From the NCBI GenBank assembly GCA_002506175.1, contig DAXB01000092.1, forward strand, positions 1 to 12,918: a stretch of 12,918 nucleotides of DNA, given 5' to 3'. Within the stretch, counting starts at the first letter, position 1. Every line of letters begins with the position of its first letter. Source of the stretch: Methanomassiliicoccaceae archaeon UBA113 (GTDB taxonomy: Archaea; Thermoplasmatota; Thermoplasmata; Methanomassiliicoccales; Methanomethylophilaceae). Below are positions 6,921-12,538 of the stretch, piece by piece. The notes under the pieces were generated by a model that was given only the letters and a program-made list of their open reading frames with translations, searched no databases and had not been told where the DNA came from. A program made the position numbers and the translations under genes.

Positions 6921-6947
6921 AAAAATGCAGACGTTCCCAGTGTCTGT
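6921..6947 (-). terminator. Terminator of the FtsZ-like gene
   Basis: Read on the minus strand, the arms CAGAC and GTCTG enclose the 9-base loop ACTGGGAAC and are followed by CATTTTTCC, a short T-run. It starts 16 bases after the stop codon of the FtsZ-like gene. Confidence 0.6.
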
Positions 6948-6962
6948 ATTTTGAATCATCAT

Positions 6963-7631
6963 TCATGCGCTGGTGTAAGCGTAAAGGGGTGAGTTCCTGA
7001 CGAAACTCTCGAATTTCTCCTCATCATCTTCAGAGGTGACGTTCGAGTAGTTTTCCATGCAAGCCTTGATGTGGTCGATGATGACATCGTTCATTGCTTT
7101 GAATGCATCGTCGAGCTTCATGCTCGCCATATTTCCGATCATCGAATCGTTGGCCACTGCCATTGCGTGGGGGCAGATGCCTTTGATGCGGGTGTAGCCT
7201 TCGTTGGCGACGAGGGTCCTATCTCCCTCGAAGAAGAACGGCTTCACTGTGATTGCGAATGTGAGTATGTTCTGAGACTGAGCTGCCTCTACTACGACTG
7301 GGGTGGCTCCGGTTCCGGTTCCTCCTCCGAGTCCTGATACAACGATAACCATGTTGTATCTGGAAAGTGCCTCTCTGATCTCTTCCTTGTGGATGTCCGC
7401 ACATTTCTTACCGATCTTGGTGTCTCCCTTGGTTCCCTCTCCGTGAAGAACCTCTTTGCAGATGTAGATCTTCTGTCCGGCGCGGGTTGCGTGGAGATCT
7501 GTCTTGTCGGTGTTGATTGCGATAGTATCCACAGGACAGTCGGAGCCGTACAGCTGGTTGACGATATTGCATCCTGCACCGCCTACTCCTACGATCGCTA
7601 CTTTGTAATTCGCTTCTGTGTTTGATACCAT
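6963..7631 (-). CDS. FtsZ-like GTPase consisting of the GTP-binding domain only
   Basis: A 222-residue tubulin/FtsZ-superfamily protein. It shows GVGGAGCN (15-22), NTD (40-42), a T3-like HGEGTKGDTKIG (63-74), the tubulin signature GGGTGTG (102-108), PFFFEGDR (131-138) and ND (161-162). The helix 176-199 corresponds to the central helix H7. The protein ends about 25 residues later. The C-terminal FtsZ domain of roughly 100 residues and the T7 loop, whose acidic residues activate GTP hydrolysis in the neighbouring subunit, are missing. The stop is TGA and terminators follow, so this is not an obvious frameshift. The frame is open to 7703, but GGGGGTG at 7636-7642 marks the ATG at 7631. It lies downstream of an RHH regulator, as ftsZ2 follows cdrS in haloarchaea. 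It should bind GTP; normal polymerisation is doubtful. Confidence 0.88.
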   Translation of the reverse strand: MVSNTEANYKVAIVGVGGAGCNIVNQLYGSDCPVDTIAINTDKTDLHATRAGQKIYICKEVLHGEGTKGDTKIGKKCADIHKEEIREALSRYNMVIVVSGLGGGTGTGATPVVVEAAQSQNILTFAITVKPFFFEGDRTLVANEGYTRIKGICPHAMAVANDSMIGNMASMKLDDAFKAMNDVIIDHIKACMENYSNVTSEDDEEKFESFVRNSPLYAYTSA

Positions 7632-7697
7632 TGTGTGCACCCCCAAGTGCTTGAAATAGTTTCCATAGACATCATCCGGTACGGCTTTTACCGTTCC

Positions 7698-7712
7698 CAT
7701 CACCGGGTGATG
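7698..7712. repeat. 15-bp palindrome between the RHH and FtsZ-like genes
   Basis: CATCACCGGGTGATG has perfect 7-bp arms around one central G. It lies 21 bases after the RHH stop and about 67 bases before the FtsZ-like start, in the only gap of this pair. No T-run follows it on the minus strand, so a protein-binding site or processing hairpin is as likely as a terminator. It does not match the TGTC-N-GACA sites of the RHH promoter. Confidence 0.5.
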
Positions 7713-7733
7713 TCCAAATTCCCATCCTTTTCT

Positions 7734-8093
7734 TCATTTGAGCGCCGCTCTCATCTGAGCCGCCCTGAAGGCATTCTCGATGGCTTCCGTCTCGAGGTCC
7801 TTCGTGACGATCTTGTCGAGAAGACACTTCCTGATGAACTCTTCCTCCGAGACCGTTACACCGGTCTGGACGAGAGCGGACAGGGTGTCCATCTGTACGT
7901 CGCTGAGGCGGACGAAGATCCCGCCTTCTGCCTTACCGGGTGTACCCGCCTTCATTGAGGCGATGTATCCCTTGATGGCATCGCGGATGAAATCGGAACG
8001 GTTTCCAATATCATGGTCAGCCATGAAGTCCTCCATCATCTGGATTTCCTCTGGTCCCATCCTGATCGTGACCTTGGTTCCGTCGTCCGTCAT
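7734..8093 (-). CDS. Tandem ribbon-helix-helix DNA-binding protein
   Basis: The 119-residue product holds two ribbon-helix-helix units in one chain: residues 7-44 (KVTIRMGPEEIQMM to DFIRDAIKGYI) and 58-95 (GIFVRLSDVQMDTL to EFIRKCLLDKI). The two align over 38 residues without a gap, sharing the Arg of the DNA-contacting strand and the FIR motif of helix 2. RHH folds bind DNA as dimers, so one chain may make a complete pseudo-dimer. The start is uncertain: ATG at 8093, with GGATGA just before it, gives the compact domain, but ATGs at 8099 and 8138 are in frame. The TATA box at 8168-8176 would start the mRNA near 8146, which also allows 8138 with a short leader. It is upstream of the FtsZ-like gene on the same strand, like cdrS before ftsZ2 in haloarchaea. 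Confidence 0.82.
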   Translation of the reverse strand: MTDDGTKVTIRMGPEEIQMMEDFMADHDIGNRSDFIRDAIKGYIASMKAGTPGKAEGGIFVRLSDVQMDTLSALVQTGVTVSEEEFIRKCLLDKIVTKDLETEAIENAFRAAQMRAALK

Positions 8094-8156
8094 TTTCATC
8101 CGCTCTTGCAGCTTTCCTGTAGAGTCCCATCCCTTCATTTGACTGCAATAGTAACA

Positions 8157-8165
8157 TGTCTGACA
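8157..8165 (-). promoter_or_regulatory. RHH-promoter operator, copy 1
   Basis: TGTCTGACA, a perfect 4-1-4 palindrome, lies 2 bases downstream of the TATA box of the RHH gene, between it and the expected transcription start. It has the same pattern (TGTC-N-GACA) as copy 2, whose centre is 22 bp away, about two helix turns. Binding here would block promoter use. Confidence 0.5.
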
Positions 8166-8167
8166 GA

Positions 8168-8176
8168 GTATATAAT
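8168..8176 (-). promoter_or_regulatory. TATA box of the RHH gene
   Basis: On the minus strand this reads ATTATATAC. It predicts transcription start near 8146. The message would then cover the RHH gene and probably the FtsZ-like gene, since no strong separate TATA box is seen in the gap between them. Confidence 0.6.
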
Positions 8177-8177
8177 A

Positions 8178-8188
8178 TTGTCGGACAA
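8178..8188 (-). promoter_or_regulatory. RHH-promoter operator, copy 2
   Basis: TTGTCGGACAA, perfect 5-1-5, directly abuts the upstream side of the TATA box, where the TFB recognition element should lie. It contains TGTC-N-GACA, as in copy 1. Together the two copies clamp the core promoter on the same helix face, which suggests autorepression, most simply by the RHH protein itself (inference). Confidence 0.5.
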
Positions 8189-8189
8189 T

Positions 8190-8218
8190 GTAAGACAAAT
8201 AATGCTGTTTTGTCTTAC
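8190..8218. repeat. Long inverted repeat upstream of the RHH promoter
   Basis: The 10-bp arms GTAAGACAAA and TTTGTCTTAC are separated by 9 bases. Each arm carries one GACA/TGTC element, so the repeat may hold two further half-sites of the operators at 8157-8188. It lies between the RHH promoter and the leuS promoter and could serve either. Confidence 0.5.
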
Positions 8219-8262
8219 GCATTAGAGCCGGTTGCATTATTTATAGATTCCATTCCGCTTTA

Positions 8263-8287
8263 CTATAATAATAACCTATAATAATGG
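8263..8287 (+). promoter_or_regulatory. Tandem TATA-like elements before leuS
   Basis: CTATAATAAT occurs twice, at 8263-8272 and 8276-8285, 13 bp apart. Either could be the TATA box of leuS, giving a leader of about 25-40 bases with AAAGGG (8319-8324) as ribosome site. Confidence 0.45.
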
Positions 8288-8331
8288 TCTCTTTATCACG
8301 AATATTATTCAGCTACTGAAAGGGATTCAGA

Positions 8332-11232
8332 ATGGCGTACGATTACAGCTCGATGGAGAAGAAATGGCAGGCCAAGTGGGTCGAGGAAGGACTCAACAGG
8401 GCCGAGAGGGATGAAAGCAAGCCGAAGTTCATGGCGATCTTCGCATATCCCGGTGTCACCGGATACCTTCATGTCGGACACCTCAGGGGATACACCTACC
8501 TCGATGCCATCACCAGGTACAAGCGCATGACCGGTTACAACGTCATGTTCCCTGTCGGTACCCATGCCACCGGAAACGGAGGAATCAGCCTTTTCAAGAA
8601 GATCGAGAAGGGGGACGAGAAGACCCTCGACTATCTTAAAAGGAACGGATGCACCGACGAGGACATCGCCGGCATGAAGGACCCCATGGCGGTCATCGAC
8701 TTCTTCAACCAGGTCTATCAGAACGACTACTGGAGGAAGTTCGGATTCCTGTCCGACTGGCGCAGATTCACCTGCACTCTGTATCCCGATTACGGCAGAT
8801 TCATCGACTGGCAGTTCAGGAAGCTCAAGGAATCCGGAATGCTCATCCAGAAGCCCTATTACGCATCGGTATGCCCCAACTGCGGTCCCGTCGCCGTCGA
8901 TGCATCCGAGACTGATATCTCCAAGGGAGGAAAGGCAGAGACACAGGACTATACGCTCCTGAAGTTCAGGCATGGCAACGAGTTCCTCATCGCTGCCACC
9001 CTCAGGCCCGAGACCGTCTACGGGCAGGTCTGCTTCTGGGTCGACCCCGAGACGGAGTACAAGAAAATCACATACAAAGGCGAGACATGGATCGTCTCCC
9101 CGCAGGCGGCCGAGAAGCTCCAGCTCCAGAAGGACGGAATCGAGATCGTCGGCTCCGTCGCAGGAAAGGATATGGTCGGATGGATGTGCGAAGCACCCAT
9201 GATCCACCGCGAGATCCCCGTCTTCCCGGCATCGTTCGTCAACCCCGATGTCGGTACCGGACTGGTCACATCGGTCCCGTCGGACGCGCCCGATGACTGG
9301 ATATCACTCGACGCGATCAAGAAGGACCCATCGATGATCACCAAATACGGTCTTTCTCAGGATATCCTCGACAAGGCAGTCCCCATCTCGATCATCGAGA
9401 TGAAGGGATACGGTGACTTCCCAGCGAAAGACATTATCGAGAAGCTCGGAATCACCGAGCCCGGAGACCCCAAGCTCATCGATGCGAAACATCAGGTGTA
9501 CAAGGACGGATTCCACACCGGAAAGATGAAGGATATATGCGGCGAGTTCGCGGGACTCCGTGTGCAGGAGGCACAGGAGAAGATGAAGCAGGCCATGATC
9601 GCATCAGGCGAGGCCGATGACTTCCACGACCTCACAGAGGAGGTCGTCTGCAGGTGCGGCGCACGCGTACACATCAAGAGGATCGACGACCAGTGGTTCA
9701 TCAACTACGCCGATCCGAAGTACACCGAGATGACCAAGGAGCACTGCAAGACCATGGAGCTCAACCCTCCCGAGTGGAGCGACAACGTCTACGGCGTTCT
9801 CGACTGGTTCAGGGAGAGGGCCTGCGCAAGGCTCGGAAACTGGCTCGGAACAAGGTTCCCGTTCGACGACAAGTGGATCATCGAGGCCATCTCCGATTCC
9901 ACGCTCTACCCCATCTACTACATAATATCCATCTATGCCAACGAGAAGAAGATCACTCCCGATCAGATGACCGAGGAGTTCTTCGACTACGTCATCCTCG
10001 GAAAGGGGGACATCAACGCGGTCGCCGGCAACACCGGAATCTGCGCAGAGCTCCTCGATCAGATCAGGAAGGATGTCCTGTACTGGTATCCTCTCGATGT
10101 CAACCTCGGAGGAAAGGAGCACATGACCGTCCACTTCCCCGCGTTCCTGATGAACCACATCGCGATCCTGCCGAAGGAGATGTGGCCCAAGGGAATCACC
10201 GTCAACTGGTACATCACCGGAAAGAAGGACAACAAGGGGGAGGCCACCAAGATCTCCAAGTCCAAGGGAGGAGCACAGCCCATCCCCGGAGCAGCAGCCA
10301 AGTTCGGAGTTGACGCTATGAGGCTCTATTATGCCAACGTCGCATCCATGTTCGTGGACGTAGAGTGGGACGAGGACACCGTCAACACCTACCGCCAGAG
10401 GGTCGACAAGATCATGATCTCGGTACAGGATCTCATCGCATCCGAGTCGGATGCGCCCAAGACATCCATCGACGCATGGCTCATCTCCAGGTTCAACAAC
10501 CACATCGCCAACATCAGGAAGGCCATGGACAAGAACGACCTCAGAGGACTCACCACCATCGCATACTTCGATATGTTCAACGACATCAAGTGGTACAACA
10601 GGCGCGGCGGAAACAACAGGGAGACGATCCTCGAGGCCCTGAAGATCTGGATCCAGTGCATGATGCCTGTCACACCCCACACCGCCGAGGAACTCTGGTC
10701 CCAGGCAGGATTCGAGGGACTTGTCTCTGCAGGACAGCTGCCCGAGCCCGACCAGTCCAAGATCTCGGCTTCCGCAGAGTACGGCGAGAACCTCATCAGG
10801 GACCTGATGTCAGACATCACCGAGATCAGAAGCATCGCGAAGATCGATGTGAACAAGATCGTGCTATACACTTCCGCACAGTGGAAGAAGGACGTCATGT
10901 CTCTTGCACTCGATATGGTGAAAGACGGAAAGCTCACAATCCCGGACCTCACAAAGGCCTGCATGGCCAAGGAGGAGCTCAGAAAGAACGGAAAGGCTGT
11001 ATCATCTCTCGCCCAGAAGGTCGCTGTGGAGTTCCAGAGGTCCAGCATCGAGCAGAAGCAGCCCATAGTAGAGACCGACGAGACCGTTCTCCTGAAGGAT
11101 GCTGCGGCATTCCTCTCCGAGGAGAACGGCGTACCCGTAGAGGTCTACTCCGGAGACGATGCCGACAGGTACGACCCCCAGGACAAGGCCAAGGTAGCGG
11201 TGCCCGGAAGGCCTGCTATCTACCTCGAGTGA
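8332..11232 (+). CDS. leuS: Leucyl-tRNA synthetase, archaeal type
   Basis: A class I synthetase that charges tRNA-Leu; 966 residues, normal for the archaeal/eukaryotic branch. The HIGH motif reads HVGH at 47-50 inside GYLHVGHLRG. The editing domain is recognised by TLRPETVYG and by GTGLVTSVPSDAPDDW, which hold the threonine-rich and aspartate positions. The archaeal WFRERACARLGNWLGT and FPFDDKWIIEAISDST segments lead to the second signature KISKS at 640-644. Just before it, the loop TGKKDNKGEAT is longer than the short segment I expect. The anticodon-binding and archaeal C-terminal domains follow. AAAGGG 7 bases upstream supports the start. Monocistronic, divergent from the RHH/FtsZ-like pair, ending in hairpins. 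The third codon position is rich in G+C, which opens long false frames on both strands. Confidence 0.95.
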   Translation: MAYDYSSMEKKWQAKWVEEGLNRAERDESKPKFMAIFAYPGVTGYLHVGHLRGYTYLDAITRYKRMTGYNVMFPVGTHATGNGGISLFKKIEKGDEKTLDYLKRNGCTDEDIAGMKDPMAVIDFFNQVYQNDYWRKFGFLSDWRRFTCTLYPDYGRFIDWQFRKLKESGMLIQKPYYASVCPNCGPVAVDASETDISKGGKAETQDYTLLKFRHGNEFLIAATLRPETVYGQVCFWVDPETEYKKITYKGETWIVSPQAAEKLQLQKDGIEIVGSVAGKDMVGWMCEAPMIHREIPVFPASFVNPDVGTGLVTSVPSDAPDDWISLDAIKKDPSMITKYGLSQDILDKAVPISIIEMKGYGDFPAKDIIEKLGITEPGDPKLIDAKHQVYKDGFHTGKMKDICGEFAGLRVQEAQEKMKQAMIASGEADDFHDLTEEVVCRCGARVHIKRIDDQWFINYADPKYTEMTKEHCKTMELNPPEWSDNVYGVLDWFRERACARLGNWLGTRFPFDDKWIIEAISDSTLYPIYYIISIYANEKKITPDQMTEEFFDYVILGKGDINAVAGNTGICAELLDQIRKDVLYWYPLDVNLGGKEHMTVHFPAFLMNHIAILPKEMWPKGITVNWYITGKKDNKGEATKISKSKGGAQPIPGAAAKFGVDAMRLYYANVASMFVDVEWDEDTVNTYRQRVDKIMISVQDLIASESDAPKTSIDAWLISRFNNHIANIRKAMDKNDLRGLTTIAYFDMFNDIKWYNRRGGNNRETILEALKIWIQCMMPVTPHTAEELWSQAGFEGLVSAGQLPEPDQSKISASAEYGENLIRDLMSDITEIRSIAKIDVNKIVLYTSAQWKKDVMSLALDMVKDGKLTIPDLTKACMAKEELRKNGKAVSSLAQKVAVEFQRSSIEQKQPIVETDETVLLKDAAAFLSEENGVPVEVYSGDDADRYDPQDKAKVAVPGRPAIYLE

Positions 11233-11236
11233 ATAA

Positions 11237-11285
11237 CTCAAAGAAACCTTTGAGGGAGCGGACGGGGCGGAACCCGTTCACTCCC
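11237..11285. terminator. Hairpin pair between convergent leuS and ubiX
   Basis: CTCAAAG and CTTTGAG with the loop AAAC form a 7-bp stem at 11237-11254, five bases after the leuS stop. A larger stem follows, GGGAG plus ACGGG pairing with CCCGT plus CTCCC (11254-11285), then ATCTTTTG. The second stem overlaps the last codons of ubiX on the other strand, so one element may end both units. Confidence 0.6.
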
Positions 11286-11820
11286 ATCTTTTGTATAATT
11301 CGTGTTCCTGTCCGATCTGATCGAGGCAGCGTCCGACGACGATATTAACAAGGTCGTCGATGGTTTTCGGTTTGGGATAGAATCCGGGGTTGGCATCGAC
11401 CACTCTAACGCCCAGCCTTGCGAGTTTCAGCTCGTTCTCCAGCATTATGGCGCTCTTAGGAGTCTCTCTCGGCAGGATTACGAGCTTCCTGCCTTCCTTG
11501 ATGCAGGCCGACACGGCACGCGATATGAGCGTATCGGCTATGCCGCAGGCGAACTTGGCTACGGACGACTCGCTGCACGGTGCGACGAACATCGCATCGT
11601 ATCTGCAGCTCCCCGAGGCTATCGGTGCGAACATCGCATCGTCCTCGTAGACCCCGTCGGCCATGGAATAGACCCGATCGACGGTGTAGTCGGTCTCGGC
11701 CTCCAGGATGGCCTTGGCGTTCTTCGACATGACCAGGATCTTCTCCCCTTTCAGCTCCTGGAGGAGCCTGATTCCGTATACGGATCCGGAGGCACCGGTC
11801 ATGGCGACTACATACTTCAT
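11278..11820 (-). CDS. ubiX: Flavin prenyltransferase UbiX
   Basis: UbiX joins dimethylallyl phosphate to FMN to make prenylated FMN, the cofactor of UbiD-family decarboxylases. The 180 residues match family length. It starts MKYVVAMTGASGSVYGIR, with the flavin-binding GASGSVYG loop. The central MFVAPCSESSVAKFACGIADTLISRA and the KLVILPRETP segment mark the family active site and phosphate site. In archaea this cofactor is needed by the UbiD-like anhydromevalonate phosphate decarboxylase of the modified mevalonate pathway, a likely client; no ubiD gene is in this window. The upstream membrane-protein gene ends 4 bases before this start, so they form an operon. The ribosome site is weak (GAGCTGAT), suggesting translational coupling. 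Confidence 0.93.
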   Translation of the reverse strand: MKYVVAMTGASGSVYGIRLLQELKGEKILVMSKNAKAILEAETDYTVDRVYSMADGVYEDDAMFAPIASGSCRYDAMFVAPCSESSVAKFACGIADTLISRAVSACIKEGRKLVILPRETPKSAIMLENELKLARLGVRVVDANPGFYPKPKTIDDLVNIVVGRCLDQIGQEHELYKRWE

Positions 11821-11824
11821 CGGA

Positions 11825-12403
11825 TCAGCTCTTGAACAAGTCCTTCGCCTGGTAGATGCGGTATGTCATGTATGCTCCGACCGCGACGAATACGATTGTG
11901 AGCAATCCCGCAGTTGCTACTGACAGCGCTGTGGCTATCGCGCAGAGAGTCAGAGTGAATTTCCATTTCTCCTCCTTGTTCGCATAGTATCCAGACAATA
12001 TGGCGGAGAGTCCGCTAATTAATAATATTCCACATTCTATGGTACCAAGAGCCCTGACATCCGCGGTGTAAGTGTTGCGGAGCTCGGTTATCATATTCAT
12101 TATCTGCTTCTGCTCGTCCCCGGTGAGTTGTGAAGCCATGTCCGAGAGCATGTTTATTAAAGAATCAAAATTCAGGAACAGGTATAGTCCGATCAGAGAA
12201 AATACCGACATCGCGATTCCGTACAGTATGATGCATGCGGGTACTGCTCCAAGTTTCTTGGTCTTGATGCCGATGGGGTTGCCCGCGGAGTAAGTGCTTT
12301 CGGGTTGTTCCTGATTGAGTGACAGTCCGCACTCGCCGCAGAACAAAGAACCCTCAGGTATAATCGCTCCGCAGCGGGCACAGAATTTTTCATCGCCTGA
12401 CAT
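11825..12403 (-). CDS. Zinc-ribbon membrane protein, unknown function
   Basis: A 192-residue protein. The N-terminus is a zinc ribbon with FCARCG and FCGECG (Cys 8, 11, 22 and 25, spacing CX2C-X10-CX2C), a cytoplasmic metal knuckle common in archaeal membrane proteins. A polar linker (about 27-50) leads to hydrophobic segments at 53-78 and 120-141, and a long one at 149-182 that can hold two short helices. A polar, helical stretch of about 40 residues (80-118) lies between the first two and is probably outside the cell. The TATA-like sequence at 12425-12433 is 26 bases before the ATG and there is no ribosome site, so the start is leaderless. First gene of the operon with ubiX; the functional link is not evident. 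Confidence 0.8.
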   Translation of the reverse strand: MSGDEKFCARCGAIIPEGSLFCGECGLSLNQEQPESTYSAGNPIGIKTKKLGAVPACIILYGIAMSVFSLIGLYLFLNFDSLINMLSDMASQLTGDEQKQIMNMITELRNTYTADVRALGTIECGILLISGLSAILSGYYANKEEKWKFTLTLCAIATALSVATAGLLTIVFVAVGAYMTYRIYQAKDLFKS

Positions 12404-12424
12404 GCGTTTTGTATGATTGGGTAC

Positions 12425-12433
12425 TCATTTAAG
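12425..12433 (-). promoter_or_regulatory. TATA-like box of the zinc-ribbon/ubiX operon
   Basis: On the minus strand it reads CTTAAATGA and is centred 26 bases before the ATG at 12403, the same spacing as the other leaderless starts in the window. The match to a TATA consensus is only fair. Confidence 0.4.
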
Positions 12434-12508
12434 CTTATCTTAACGTCAGCAGAGCGGAGCGAAGCATGTACGTATATGGTCAGGAACAACAGTACGGGAC
12501 CTTACAGA

Positions 12509-12517
12509 TAATATATA
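12509..12517 (+). promoter_or_regulatory. TATA box of the right-edge gene
   Basis: TAATATATA is centred 26 bases before the ATG at 12539, predicting a leaderless message and selecting that start codon. Confidence 0.6.
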
Positions 12518-12538
12518 TGAAAAATGGAATCACTGTTC

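Noticed and set aside
6914..6954. AAGGAGG five bases before an ATG with a nine-codon frame
   Set aside because: It resembles a start signal, but the frame is tiny and the bases form the minus-strand terminator of the FtsZ-like gene.
8305..9207. 300-codon frame antisense to leuS
   Set aside because: It mirrors the G+C-rich third positions of leuS, has low-complexity Leu/Val/Asp/Gly content and no promoter or ribosome site.
9604..10680. 358-codon frame antisense to leuS
   Set aside because: Same reason: a biased Val/Asp/Gly/Leu composition produced by the opposite strand of a well-supported gene.
10365..11348. 327-codon frame on the plus strand overlapping leuS
   Set aside because: It is out of frame within leuS, rich in Arg, Gln and His, and runs through the leuS terminator; it is a composition artefact.
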